NCBI GenBank assembly: GCA_928724745.1
Contig: CAKMXJ010000016.1
Location: 582,001 to 646,000 of the forward strand
Source: Anthracocystis setariae
Lineage: Eukaryota > Basidiomycota > Ustilaginomycetes > Ustilaginales > Ustilaginaceae
Direction: 5' to 3'
Length of the DNA: 64,000 bases
A program made the translations under genes and the position numbers. Position 1 is the first letter of the stretch. Each line of letters begins with the position of its first letter. Shown here in pieces: positions 33,523 through 45,104 of this stretch. The notes below the pieces were generated by a model. It was not told the DNA's origin. It ran no database searches and was given only the letters and a program-made list of their open reading frames with translations.

Positions 33523-34600
33523 GTGCTCGTGCACAGTACCACAGCTGACTCTTCTCACGATGGATAGCAACCCACAACAACGCCGTGGGTATCAGGAGCT
33601 TTCGGGGTCAGTGGCGCCTGCTCCTCTTGCGGAAAGTTTCCTCAAGGTAAAAACAGGTTGCAAAGGATGTGCAGTGGTGTGCTCTCGTTTGGCTGTCGCT
33701 GCCTTGTTAGCCTCCGATCCCACGAGCCGCAGAGAGATGACAGGCGTTGCAATAGCGTCCCTGTTGCGGCGATCTCACAGACGTCGGACCTAAAGCTATG
33801 CCAACCTGGTGAGTACCACGAGCTTAACTCGGGCTTCGAGAGGAAAGTCAGTGCGAAGAAATCCACGAGGTACAGAAGGATGTGGAAGCAGGAACGTAAA
33901 AGCTGGCCCGAGCGTACTTTGCCGCCTTTTCTGACAGCTGATTTCATGCGTGGGGGGTGGGGGGGTCGACTCAGCCACTGCAATCTCAAACGGGAGACTG
34001 CAAGGGCCCTCCTTGATGGCCTGCTACAGCCACACAGTGGCGGATCAACCACACAGGTACCGCCACCATCAACTCATTTTCCTTCCTCGAAAGGCACACC
34101 TCCCGCGACAATGTCACGAACACGGTCTTGAGGCGTCCACCTTGGCTGCAGTCGAGGCTGCATATCCTCCCAGAATCTGGGAACCGAGGCCACTTTGTGC
34201 TATGCTATTTGCCACGTTTTCAGCGGCGGCAGTACCTGCGCTTGGGCTTGGATATATTCTCGGGCGTCCGAGTTGCCATGAGAGCCTCTGACGGTCTTGG
34301 ACAGCTTACAATGTCTGGTCATACGTGTCCTTGTCGTGCATTGTGCCAGCACCAGAGCATTGGCTGCCAAAAAGGCCATCTTGCAGACCTGTGCGGCTCT
34401 GTTCCTGTTAGGCATTGTGCCGAGAGACCCGGTACGGTCTGTGCAATCGGTGTGAGAACAACATATAAGGTATCAGTCTTTTTTGCAATCCGGTCCGATG
34501 AGTTCATCGCTCCCAACCTACTCATCCTCAGTCCTATTCTCACCAAGGAACATAAATTCACCTGAACTCGCTGAGACTTGCTCCTAGCAGCTCTCTTACC
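33523..34600. other. Divergent intergenic region, sirtuin / membrane protein
   Basis: 1.08 kb between divergent genes. Besides the TATA-like element near its right end, nothing specific was recognised. Open frames are short and overlapping. Confidence 0.5.
34463..34470 (+). promoter_or_regulatory. TATA-like element of the membrane-protein gene
   Basis: CATATAAG about 131 bp upstream of the ATG at 34601. Position and sequence fit a TATA box; experimentally unproven. Confidence 0.4.
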
Positions 34601-36033
34601 ATGATACATACTCTTGCATCCAAGATCCTGCAGACTCGTGGAGATGTCGATCAGGCAGCTGCCGCCGCCGCAGCCATGGCGGCTTGGTCCGCTGGGATCG
34701 CGTACGCTATCAACTTTATTGTGCTGTACCTGATCATGTCGATGCTGGTCGTCGTCGTGGTGGGCGTTATGGGCTGTCTTGCTTCGACTCGGGTGCGAAA
34801 ATCGCCCAGTTTCGTCCTCCTCTTCATCTGCACCGCACTCTGCGTTGTCGCTGTGGCGCTCAACACGGCCATGAGCAAAGATTCGGTCGTCAATCCCCAG
34901 AAACCGTTCAACGCCGCCATCTACACCAGCTTGATCGCTTTCTCCTTGGGTAAGATCTTATGTTCCCGTCGATGGTCAACACCGCTGCACTGCGGTTCCA
35001 TTTTGCTGACCATCTTCCCTGTTTGTTGATTTGTCTTGTCAGCCATCCCATTTCTGGTGGACTTTACCCTCGTGCTGCGGATCCTTGCGTTTTTCCCTCG
35101 AACCTCGACCTCGGTCGCCGGTCGCAAGAGCTGGAAGCGATGGGCTGCGATCGCATTCCCTGCTGCGATCAAGGTTCCGAGGATCATCGTTATCTGCCAC
35201 TACATTCGGTTTGTCCACCAGGCTACGCTGAGTGCCGCCAACATGGCCGAGGTTTTGATCAAGGTGAACCAGCAGCAGTGGGCGTTGGTCGAGTGGATCC
35301 TGATGCTGTTCGATGAGCTGTACTGCACTACCTTTTTGTGCGTCAAGTTGTACGAGCTGGGATGGGGCTGGGGAGAGGACAAGCATGTCTCGCGCAACTT
35401 TCTCGATACGCTCAAGAGGATTCTGATCAGCGCACTGGCCTGCTTTGTCTTGCCATCGTTCTTTCTGATTGCACTCATCGTCATGCAGGCACTGCGTTTC
35501 CGACCCGATATCGAGGGCTATCTGTTTGCCGTCTTCATCCCGCTTACTGTGATCAGTTCCGCTTTCGGTAAGCTTTCCCTGATACAGATTTGATCCCTCA
35601 GCTTGCTGCTAATCGTGATGATGGTTGTTGACATTTTTCCGTCCCTTTTTCGCGCCTCATTTTCACGCTAATTTTCATGCTAGCAACTCTTTGGCCGGCA
35701 ATTCGCGCCGAGCAACAGCGGCAGAAGACATCGACAACTGCCGTGCACACTTTGCGCAGTCAGGGCCATTCGAACAAATTCCTCGCCACCCAACGAAGCT
35801 TCGACACGGACGACGAGAAGGATATTGGGAAACTGCACAGTCATTCCAACATCAACTTGGCTGTGCTGGAGAGTCAATCCCCTGCTTCCGGAGAGGAAAA
35901 AAAGTACGCCAAAGATGCAGATGGCGCTGGTTCGCAGCGTATCGTGCGCTCACAGAACCCTCTGCGACTTGCGCCAGACGTCAGCGGTATCGCAATCACC
36001 ACTGTCACCGAAGAGAAATGGTCCGAACCCTGA
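34601..36033 (+). CDS. Unrecognised multi-pass membrane protein (about 7 TM)
   Basis: Three exons: 34601-34949, 35043-35567 and 35684-36033 (GT-AG introns of 93 and 116 nt), giving 407 residues. I do not recognise the family. About seven hydrophobic segments are visible, at roughly residues 27-61, 70-91, 103-134 and four more in exon 2, before a hydrophilic C-terminal tail of about 110 residues rich in Ser, Gln and charged residues. A run of alanines (AAAAAAAMAA) lies near the N-terminus. The topology, with a short N-terminus and a long polar tail, would suit a receptor-like or transporter-like membrane protein, but no signature motif supports either. It is convergent with the GH51 gene, 188 bp away. 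Confidence 0.75.
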
Positions 36034-36221
36034 CAATTTCATCCATTCCTCTCCACGAAGTGTCCGCGATGGTGACAGTCTCATTCCTCTTCTGCCGACT
36101 GCTGAAAGCTTCGATTCAACTCGCACACCACTGACCATCTGATACTTCAATCATATCCACTCATTCACTTTCCTTTTTGGAAAAAAATTCATCTATTCTA
36201 TAAGCGTATCTGCAAAGTGGT

Positions 36222-37946
36222 TCAAAGAAGGACGGTGCCTTCAAAGATGAAAAAGGCGAACGAGTGTTTCTTGATGGGTTGAGCGCCCTGTTGGATCCAC
36301 TGCTTGCCGGAGTGCTTTGTCACCTTGGGTACCACGACGTTGGGATTCTCAAAGGTGTTTTTGGCCAACAAATCGTTACTGTAGAGAATGTGCGATTCGA
36401 CGCTGTCGATTTCGAAGCCATCGAACTGGATCTGGCCGTTCCAGTCGGCGGTTGGATGGCGATTGAGCACGCTGAGGCGAATGCTGGCACGCTTGGAGCC
36501 TTCGTCTTGAACGATCATGGCAACGCAATCCACGTAGGCCGGCTTGGTGATGTGCTGGATCCATTCGGGATACGTGGGACCGTGGTACGAGTCTGGAGTG
36601 AAGCCGAGGTTGAGCAGACGGCCGTTCTTCATGTAGCGTGCAAAGAGACGGAGTGGCCAGTAGGTGGTCTGGAAGAGAAGACCTTCGGGACTGGTCATGA
36701 GCGGCGAGATGACGTTGACACTCTGAGCGATGCATGCGATGCCGACGTCCTTGGATTTGCGCACGAGGATGTTGAGCCAGGCCACCACACCAAGCATATC
36801 GGTATAATCGTAAGCTTGCTCAAGACCCTGGGAGCCTGGTGCCTTGACTTCGTCCCAGACGTTCCACTCGTCGTAGCAGATCTTGACGTCGCGAGCGGCG
36901 ACCTTTTGATCGCGGTTGTTCCAGTCGAGCAAAGACTGAGCTTTGTCGATCTTGGCAAGGTCGATGAGGGAAGCGCAGATTTCGATGCCGCGCTCAGCTG
37001 CGGCGGGGCCAAACACGTTTTTCTCGTAGTCGAAGCCCTGTACGGTGCTGTAGTGTTCGTGACCAAGCATCGAGTAGAGGTGGATCGAGTGGAAATCGAC
37101 CACACCGATCAAGCCGTTAAGCACTTCGCGATCCCATTCGGAGTTGCCTTGGTTGCCGCAAGAGACGAGCTTGATGTTGGGGTCGACGAGCTTCATACCG
37201 TGAGCCCATCGCTTGGCCATCTTGGTGTAGTCGGTGGCGTTGAGGAAGCCGACCTGCCACGGGCCATGCATCTCGTTGCCGAGTCCCCAGTATTTGACGT
37301 TGTGCGGCTCGTCGCGGCCGGTGTTTTTGCGACGCAAGTTGGCCCAGTAAGTGTCTCCGGTGCCGTTGCAGTACTCGAGCCAAGCAAGAGCCTCCTCGTA
37401 GGTGCCAGTACCCATGTTGATGCAGAAGTAGGGCTCGACCTTGAGCTCACGGCAATAATCGATGAATTCGTCGGTACCAAAGTGATTTGTTTCGGTGGAG
37501 AGCCAGGCAAGTTCGACTCTCTTGGGGCGCTGTTCAATGGGACCAATGCCATCCTGCCAGTGATAGTTGCTGACAAAGTTGCCTCCCGGCCATCGAAGGA
37601 TGGGCATTTCGAGCTCACCATCTTTGGCGAGGATCTTGACGATATCCTTTCTCCAGGCAAGACGACCTTTTGTGCGTTGATCTCCTTTGTCCTGCTTTTC
37701 GAGAATCGAGGCGGGACTGGGATGTTTCGGATCGTCGACGATACCACCATAGATACCGCGGCCGAGGTGCTCTACAAAACCCGAGTAGAGCTTTTCGCTG
37801 ACCAAAGGCGCCGAGCGAGGAAGTGTGAGAGCTTGGGGGTGGATACGAATGGGCTCTGGGGTGAGCTGTGCAGGATGCTGGAAGCCATGCTTACGCAGCG
37901 CAACTGGCGATTCGGAGGCGGCGGCGTAAGGGTTGACGCCAGCCAT
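36222..37946 (-). CDS. GH51 alpha-L-arabinofuranosidase, probably cytosolic
   Basis: Single-exon, 574 residues from the first in-frame ATG (MAGVNPYAA); the upstream frame offers only TTG. The enzyme removes terminal alpha-L-arabinofuranosyl residues from arabinan fragments or arabinoxylan. The GH51 core is clear: GGIVDDPKHP, LRWPGGNFVSNY, acid/base E225 in GLGNEMHG and nucleophile E360 in CYDEWNVW. It resembles the intracellular, bacterial-style GH51 type: no signal peptide and no extra N-terminal carbohydrate-binding domain. It is divergent from the sugar transporter across 1.9 kb and sits in the same locus as a secreted GH93 exo-arabinanase, consistent with hydrolysis of imported arabino-oligosaccharides. 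Confidence 0.93.
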   Translation of the reverse strand: MAGVNPYAAASESPVALRKHGFQHPAQLTPEPIRIHPQALTLPRSAPLVSEKLYSGFVEHLGRGIYGGIVDDPKHPSPASILEKQDKGDQRTKGRLAWRKDIVKILAKDGELEMPILRWPGGNFVSNYHWQDGIGPIEQRPKRVELAWLSTETNHFGTDEFIDYCRELKVEPYFCINMGTGTYEEALAWLEYCNGTGDTYWANLRRKNTGRDEPHNVKYWGLGNEMHGPWQVGFLNATDYTKMAKRWAHGMKLVDPNIKLVSCGNQGNSEWDREVLNGLIGVVDFHSIHLYSMLGHEHYSTVQGFDYEKNVFGPAAAERGIEICASLIDLAKIDKAQSLLDWNNRDQKVAARDVKICYDEWNVWDEVKAPGSQGLEQAYDYTDMLGVVAWLNILVRKSKDVGIACIAQSVNVISPLMTSPEGLLFQTTYWPLRLFARYMKNGRLLNLGFTPDSYHGPTYPEWIQHITKPAYVDCVAMIVQDEGSKRASIRLSVLNRHPTADWNGQIQFDGFEIDSVESHILYSNDLLAKNTFENPNVVVPKVTKHSGKQWIQQGAQPIKKHSFAFFIFEGTVLL

Positions 37947-38108
37947 TCTGTACAGACACGAGAAGAGCTTGGGTGTGGTGGAAGTCGGAGTGATACTCAA
38001 GTAAGGGGGAAGACGTTTAAGTGACAAGGACAGGGGAAGGTCATGCTTCGGCAAATGCTCAGGACGAGGAAAGCGAGATCAGCAAGAGTTGAGCGATGGC
38101 ATTCATGG

Positions 38109-38134
38109 CCGGGGTGATGTGCGGGGGTGTGGGG
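38109..38134 (+). promoter_or_regulatory. Cluster of three CreA/Mig1-like hexamers
   Basis: CCGGGG (38109), GCGGGG (38121) and GTGGGG (38129) each match the CreA/Mig1 consensus SYGGRG within 26 bp, about 165-190 bp upstream of the GH51 ATG. Carbon catabolite repression of arabinanolytic genes is well established in ascomycetes. Such hexamers are common in GC-rich DNA, so this is weak evidence. Confidence 0.3.
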
Positions 38135-39621
38135 TCCCTATTAAGGCACGCTGTCAAGGCACAAGGATAAGGCTCGGTTGGCTCGACCGTCGGAATCAAG
38201 AGAGCCGTTTGAAGTCACTGAGGTGTAATTAATTACACAAGAGCGTTGGAAGGCAATCTTGTCTGACGGCAATCTCCAAGAAAAGACGCTCCAGCACGAA
38301 GATATGGACAAGATTACCGAAACGGGAAAGCAGTGCACAGGGAGGCAGAGATCGTTGAAAGCAGCACTCTACTGCAAGCTGATTTGCTGCGCGCGTCGGG
38401 GTGGTCGAGCAATTTTGGCTGTGAACTATGAAGCCTGTGCGTCTCGTGACTCAGACGAGCAACAAGTCGGAATCATTCCGATGCCAACTACAGGTAAAGC
38501 TGGATCTCGAGCGACAAGGTGCGCTGCCAGAACCACGCAAGTCATGCAACGTGTCATTCATCATTGGGGTGCAAGCCACCAAGTGCCAGCGTGAGGCAGT
38601 CAAGCTCGTGATGGTACATGTCGACGGGAGACGGTCAAGAGAGATGTCCGTGTAAACCGACGGAAAGACGTGAAGCCAAGGACCAAGCCATTGTCGAGGC
38701 AGAGAATGCCGATGTGGACGATAGAAAGCCGCAAGTGATTTGCAAGTCGGATCCAATAGCGTCGCTCGAGATTAGCCGGAAGAGCCGGTGCACGAATCAG
38801 CGCACGTCTTGACGCTCGAAACGCTTCGTTCGGTTTAGGCGCTTTTCCTATACGCACACACACATACACGCGTGATAGCCGAGGTAGCGGAGTGCCAAAT
38901 CAAGCTCGCAAATCTCTCCTTCCTTGTTCACTCTCGTACACTACTGACATTTTCAGCACTGTTGGATTTGAGCCGCGTTTGCCAAAAATCCTTTTTTTTA
39001 CTCCCCGTGCTTCGGCTGCTGCTTCTGTTGAAATTGTCCGTAGCGCGCCAAGCTAGGCTGCCTTTTCCAGATTTCCGGGACCACCTACCATATCGTTAAG
39101 GCACCACACCCCGCACTCGCACTCGCACTCGCACTCGATCCTGATGCTCTCTGTACTGTACAGTACAGTACCATCCAATCCACTTTAGCACTGTGTCATG
39201 CTATAGCCTCCGAGCAATGTCTCGTAAGCCATGTGTGTGTGTCGTTCAGGAACGCTCCATCTTGGCGCGTCATGTCGCTCGTCACAACCCAACCCAACCC
39301 ACTTCATCTTCGGCAATCTTGTGGACGGTGTGTCAAAAGGTCAAGAGCATGGATTCCGTGCTGTCTCGCGGCCTCGTCTGTATACAGTACTGCATTTTAC
39401 CAGCTTTGTCTATTCTTTTCCTTTGCACGCATTGCAAAAACACGCGTCCATTCGACCCGACCGCAGGCGTGCTCGCAACCGCCGCTCTCTCTCTGCTCCT
39501 CAATTTGCATCGTGTCTCGCTTCCATTTCGCCTTGTTGCAATCGAGTGAGCGTTCCTTGCAGTACCTCAGCCCATCTTCTGTATTGCGCCCTGTTGGGCC
39601 CACCATGTGCTCGCTGCGGGC

Positions 39622-39740
39622 CCCCACTTGTCCCCCGCTACCCCGCTACCCTGCACCCCACAACCTCGCAGCAACCCTCGCCCAAGCCTTGACCATATAA
39701 TCCCTTGACTTTGCACATCGTGTCGACCACATTCCCCCAC
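39622..39740 (-). promoter_or_regulatory. Cluster of five CreA/Mig1-like hexamers
   Basis: On the + strand CCCCAC occurs at 39622, 39656 and 39735 and CCCCGC at 39633 and 39641, each the reverse complement of SYGGRG. They lie 130-250 bp upstream of the transporter ATG. Five in 120 bp is denser than in nearby intergenic DNA by eye, but the C-rich composition makes chance matches likely. Confidence 0.3.
39694..39700 (+). promoter_or_regulatory. TATA-like element of the sugar transporter
   Basis: CATATAA about 175 bp upstream of the ATG at 39871. Position and sequence are compatible with a TATA box. Confidence 0.35.
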
Positions 39741-39870
39741 CATCACCTCTGTCCCTTTCCACACTCGCTAATCAGCACGCTGCACCACCCTCTGGCAGCT
39801 TGTGTGCACTCTAGACTTTGCTTCCCAGCCAAGTCCTTCTCGAAGCCAGCCTGAATCGACCTCTTACACA

Positions 39871-41531
39871 ATGGCGCTTCCACCCAAGCTCTACACTTGG
39901 CTTTGCGGCTGTTTCGCCGCCCTCGGCTCCATCCTTTTCGGTTATGGTACGTTTCCAAACGCCCGACATTATTCCAGCCAAGCCGACTTTCCACTGACCC
40001 TCTTGTCTTGCATCTCACTGCCCCACCTCTCACAGACCTCGGTGTCATTGCCGGTGTCATTGTCTCGCCCGACTTCCTCCGCGTGACCAATCATCCTAAC
40101 GCCAACTACATTGGTTTCATCGTCTCCTCCATGCTCCTCGGTGCCTTTGTTGGTTGCATTCCCGCCTCGCTCATCGCCGATGCTTTCTCGCGTCGTTCCG
40201 CTATCATGGTCGGTGCCATCATCTTCATCCTCGGCGGTGTCCTTCAGACCGCTGCTCAGAACCAGGGCATGATGCTATCCGGCCGCTTCTTTGCAGGAAT
40301 GGGCATCGGAATGCTGTCCATGCTGGCTCCACTTTATCAAAGCGAAATCGCCCATCCATCAATTCGAGGAAGACTTACCACGCTCCAGCAATTCTTCCTC
40401 GGTATCGGTGCGCTCATCGCCAGCTTTGTTGTCTACGGCTGCAGTATTCACCAGGCCGGCACCGTGTTCCAGTGGAGATTCCCACTCGGTCTCCAGATCG
40501 CACCTGCCGTTCCGCTCGCTTTCCTCATCATGCTCTTCCCCGAATCGCCACGATGGCTCATGAGCAAGGGTCGCGAGGAGGAAGCTCTCCGCTCGCTCGC
40601 CCGCCTTCATGCGCGTGGTGACACCTCAGATGTCTTTGTCCGCGCCGAGCTCGCCGAGATCAAGGCACAGCTCGCCATCGAGGCCGGCACCGCCAGCGGC
40701 TGGAGCGAGATCTTCCACAACTCGCAGAACATCCGAAAGGTCATGATCGGCGTCATCCTGCAGTTCTCAGTCCAAATGACCGGTGTCGCTGCGATCCAGT
40801 ACTACGCTCCTCAAATCTTTGCCGTGTTCGGTTACTCGGACTCCAAGATCTTCCTGCTCCAGTCGATCAACTCGATCATCGCTCTGATCGGAGAGGCAGC
40901 GTGCGTCCTCTTTGTCGACAAGCTCGGTCGCAGATGGCCCCTCATCGCCTGTAACGCTATGGCCGGTGCCTGTTTTGCCGTCGCCACTGCCCTTCAGGCC
41001 CAGTTCCCCGCCGGTACCCCGCACTTCAACAAGCATGCCGGCGGTGCATTCATCGCCATGATCTGGATCTTCAACTTCTTTTTCAGCGCCGGGATTGGTC
41101 CATTAAGTTGGAGTGTACCCGTCGAAATCCTTAACACATCGATCCGGGCCAAGGGGACGGCTCTGACGAGCATCAGCTGCTGGCTTGCCAACTTTATGAT
41201 CGGACAGATCACTCCTCATGCACTCGAGAATATTGGCTGGAAGTACTACATTCTCTTTGCTGTTGGAGGCTTTACCAATGCGTTTACCTTCTTCCTCATC
41301 CTTCCCGAGACCAAGGGACGAACGCTCGAGGAGATGGACAGCTTCTTCGAGCAGACTCCCTGGATCGTCGCTTTCCACGACACAGGCATCGTCGGCCAGA
41401 AGGAACGCGAGGAGCAGCTTCGCAAAGGAGTCGTCCGGGGTGTTCAAGTACAGCTCGACAGCTCGAGCAGCCACGAGAAATTCGATGGGCTCAAGACCAG
41501 CAGCCACGACCACGACCTCGAGAAGAACTGA
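39871..41531 (+). CDS. MFS sugar transporter (hexose/pentose-type family)
   Basis: Two exons, 39871-39946 and 40036-41531, with an 89-nt GT-AG intron, giving 523 residues. The Major Facilitator Superfamily sugar-porter signatures are present: an N-terminal LFGYD (across the splice), GRFFAGMGIGM, PESPRWL after TM6, DKLGRR in the second half and PETKGRTLEEMD after TM12. Twelve hydrophobic segments and a polar tail of about 75 residues are visible. The substrate cannot be read from motifs. Its position between an intracellular GH51 arabinofuranosidase and a secreted GH93 exo-arabinanase suggests L-arabinose or arabino-oligosaccharides; hexose transport is an equally valid family-level guess. Confidence 0.95.
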
Positions 41532-43343
41532 TCGTGTCCTACTCGCAGAATGCCAATTTCCTTTTTATTCCACTCCTCTCAGATACCAATTTTTCTTTCG
41601 TCACACTAGGTTTCAATGTATGGATGTTCCCCATCTTAACCACCACCATACGTATGAGTACAAGACCTGCCATTGAGTCAATATGAACAAGTAGGAACGA
41701 TTGCAAATATGAACAGCAAGCCACTTTTACCCCACCTGCCACGTCAATTTCCCCACCAAAATCGGTCCCCACCCTGTCAAAACCTTAACCCACTAGGTCG
41801 CCACAGGCTATAATGAAAAAAAAAAGCTCTTGTTGTGTACAGTACCATACAGAATTCTAGTTTGTTGTACATGTCAACGAAGAGAATGCCGAAAAGTTGA
41901 CCGATGTATTGTCTGCTAATGTTGGCTTCGATGGTGTCAGTCCGAGCCTGGAGGAGGCAGAGAGGCATGGTTGCTTTCAGGCCAACGAGGCAGATGATGA
42001 CGAAATGGTCTGGTTACAGGCTGGATGTGAGCCGCTGCCGGCCATCACACCCACCCTTATTTCGCCGTCGATGGCGAGTTCTCCGAACAAAACAATGGCT
42101 GCACAAGTTGAGACAAAGAGCTCGCTTCGGTACGCAAACCGCACCGATCATGACCTATTATAGAATTGCGCGCGGAGCTGGAATCCACCACCGTGATGTA
42201 CCTTTACCCCATGCCGCATTAGTGCCATGCATGAGCGGGTCAATCCTAAGCAGTAAAGGCTGAGTTTACCAAAACAGCCGGAGATCCCTGCTCAAAGTTT
42301 CTTCTAAGCCTGCACTTTGTCATCGTTCGAATGAACGCCGAGCAACGTGCGACTTAGCGGAACTAGGGCGCCTCACGGGGCAGGCATTGTTGTTGTCGTG
42401 CTTACAGTACGTGAGATCGGCGCTATAGTTCTGTGAGGTTTGAGCCCGAGGATCTCGATTATTCACTACCATCAGATCCCCGTTTGAGATTCCGTGTATG
42501 TACCTTCATCGAGGCCACGCTTCACTTTCCCCGGGTTTGTTCTTAAGCCCAGGGCGCGAGTGTGGGGCTCCAGGGTTCAACGGGTCCTGAACTAGAGAGG
42601 CGATCTATCTAAGACCATATTGTCTTGCTCGCTTGGACTCTCTTCCTCGATTCGAGAGGAGATCTTCAGCACCAGAACGTTGCCACTGTGATCGCAGGCG
42701 GCAGAATTCGCGGGCTCCATCAGAGCAAGGACGACGTAGAGCGAGATTGCCGTTCCCCGGATATCTCGACTACCTGCATGCCCGAACCCCCTTTCTATGC
42801 AAACGACCAGACCAACGCGACATCTTTAGCCCTTGTTCCCCCGGACTGTCATCAGTTGCACGGCTACACAATCCAAGATCCCACCGGAGCTCCAACTTAA
42901 TGTGTTGACTGGTGACCTCGCTCTGCTACCACCATACCTTAGCGAAGCCCTTCATCGGGGCTCGACAATACTTGCGCAGACACGATTGCAGGTGGGTAAA
43001 CCGGGGTACTCTTGCTTCAGCAACTCGCTTAAACGTGCTGCGTGGTGGCTCGGAAGCATGCCGTCCGCGCTAGTGCCATTGGCCCATCACGCTAGTCCCT
43101 GATTGTCGGTGCCTGAACACCATATGGTCTCAGCGAGCATGGCCCTCATCATCTTAAGCAGGCGAGCCAGGAGTGCAGAACGAGTATAAGTACTTGCTGA
43201 ATCCTTGTACATCCTGGAGGTCAGACCGTTTACATATCAAGTCCTCCTCGCCGTCCCAGCCACGTTGATCCTAGACAACGGCTGCCGTTCTGCAAAGCCA
43301 ACTTCCAGCATCACTTCTTACTCCCTTTTTCTCTTCGGTCAAG
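41532..43343. other. Intergenic region upstream of the GH93 gene
   Basis: 1.8 kb holding the transporter 3' flank and the GH93 promoter. A TATA-like element lies near the right end. Open frames of up to about 120 codons exist on both strands but show no domain, signal peptide or splice logic. No RNA gene was recognised. Confidence 0.5.
43184..43190 (+). promoter_or_regulatory. TATA-like element of the GH93 gene
   Basis: GTATAAG about 155 bp upstream of the GH93 ATG. Sequence and spacing are compatible with a TATA box. Confidence 0.4.
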
Positions 43344-44743
43344 ATGCACTTCCTATCCAAGGCAATGGGACTCGTGTCCCTGGCACTTTCGATTGCCAAT
43401 GCGTCTCCGCTTCAAAAGCGTGACTTTGGCCCGGTCACAATTTACACGCCACCAAGCAACTACACCAGCGATCGCTCGTTGTATGCACGATCTCTCATGC
43501 TGACCGTCAATGATGTGAGTTTGGATCCATCACCAACCACGTTTACCCAAATCTTGCCTATGCTGATCGATTCTTACTGCTGTTTTGCCATTGATTGTGA
43601 CTCCATCGCTGATGCCCGACCACACGAACCTGCTTCTCATGCTTCTTAGAATACTGGCACGCTTCTGACGACCTGGGAGAACTATTCCGGAGGAGTGACT
43701 TGGTTCCCTATCTACCGATCCACCGATCACGGCTTCACATGGTCGCCTTTCTCCAGAGTCACTGACCAAGTCAATGGCTGGGGCCTCCGATACCAGCCCT
43801 TCCTCTACGAGCTCAAGGAGGGCTTTGCCGGGTATCCCGCTGGATCCATCCTGCTCGCCGGTAACTCGATCCCTGCAGACCTATCCAAGACACAGCTTGA
43901 TCTCTACATCAGCACGGACAAAGGGTGAGTCATTATCCAAAGGTTTCCTGGCACATTGCCAGTGAGAATGATCAAAGAGGCTGACCAAATGCTTCCCATC
44001 CTTGCGCACTTTTGTTTTGTCCTCATCTTGCTAGAGCTACATGGAAGTTTCTTTCGCACATCGCTGCGGGTGGCCAAGCTATTCCCAACAATGGTTACAC
44101 GCCGGTCTGGGAGCCTTTCTTGCTGGTCAACAACGGTCAGTTGATCTGTTATTACTCGGACCAACGTGATCCCAAGTATGGCCAGAAACTCGTTCACCAG
44201 ACTACCTCGGACCTTAAGAACTGGGGTGCCGTTGTCAACGATGTCACCGAGTCGGTCTACTCGGCGCGTCCTGGTATGCCCGTTGTTGCTCAGATGGGCG
44301 ACGGCAACTACATGATGACTTTCGAGTACGGCGGGGCTCCCGAGCATGACTTTGCGGTTTACTACAAGATCTCCAACGATCCTTTTAGCTGGAACGACAA
44401 GCTGCAGCACGTGCTCAGGGCTAACGACGGCACCGTCCCCTACTCGAGCCCGTACGTCATGTGGACTCAGATCGGTTCACGCTCTGGCGCTACTTCCAAC
44501 GGCACTGTCGTTGTTAGCGCCTACTCTGATACTGGTCTCTACCTCAACCATGCCAACGGCGATCCTAGCGCTTGGACTCGCCTGGCTGTCCCTAACGCTC
44601 CCGCCGCCTACTCGCGCGCTGTCACCAAGGGTTTCAACCCTAAAGATATCGTCATCGTCGGCGGTGGCAGTCTGGGTCAGGGTCCAACCAACCATGTCTT
44701 CTTCAGTGCCCGCGACGTCAACGGTTGCAGCACCTGCAGCTAG
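43344..44743 (+). CDS. Secreted GH93-like exo-alpha-1,5-L-arabinanase
   Basis: Three exons: 43344-43514, 43650-43924 and 44035-44743 (introns of 135 and 110 nt), giving 384 residues. A signal peptide (MHFLSKAMGLVSLALSIANA) is followed by a KR site and a six-bladed beta-propeller. Sequence such as IYRSTDHGFTW and DLYISTDKGATW gives sialidase-like Asp-box (BNR) repeats. The middle region (NNGYTPVWEPFLLVNNGQ, YYSDQRDPKYGQKLVHQ) has the character I associate with fungal GH93 enzymes, which release arabinobiose from the ends of linear arabinan. A general BNR/sialidase-superfamily protein is the alternative. It is convergent with the Zn2Cys6 regulator and in tandem with the transporter. Confidence 0.85.
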
Positions 44744-45104
44744 ACTCAGACCTTCCAAGTCGGCTTGTACCGATACGCTTAGGATGCCGTAGAATGCAGA
44801 TCACCCTTACAATCAGACCACGAACCCTTCACCGTCCGTTTCGATGGCTGCTTTGGCCATCGACAGCACACCATATTGAGAAAGACAGCTTCGATGGAGA
44901 GAGCCATCCTCTTCATCAAAAGGGTTCGTTGCTGAGTATGGAAGCTTGCTCGGACGGAGGGCTACTAGCATACCTGGAGCCCATCGAGTTTATGAGGATG
45001 ATATCTTATTATTGCGCCAATACCAGTACAGGTGATGAAGAAAACCGATAGCTGCAATGCTGTTGAATGCCGAGCTGAAGCTGAAGGAGCGTTTTGAACC
45101 AACG
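44744..45104. other. Convergent intergenic region, GH93 / zinc-cluster regulator
   Basis: 361 bp between two 3' ends. It presumably holds both transcript terminators. No other feature seen. Confidence 0.5.

Larger units (their letters stand above)
37947..39870. promoter_or_regulatory. Divergent promoter region, GH51 / sugar transporter
   Basis: 1.9 kb with no supportable gene between two divergently transcribed genes of the putative arabinan locus. It contains clustered GC-rich hexamers resembling CreA/Mig1 sites near both ends, a tract of repeated CACTCG at about 39114-39137 and a TATA-like element close to the transporter. Dual regulation from here would suit co-induction, but that is inference. 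Confidence 0.5.

Noticed and set aside
36264..38024. 586-codon frame on the + strand
   Set aside because: Lies antisense to the GH51 gene, whose catalytic motifs are unmistakable; the frame is a by-product of codon bias.
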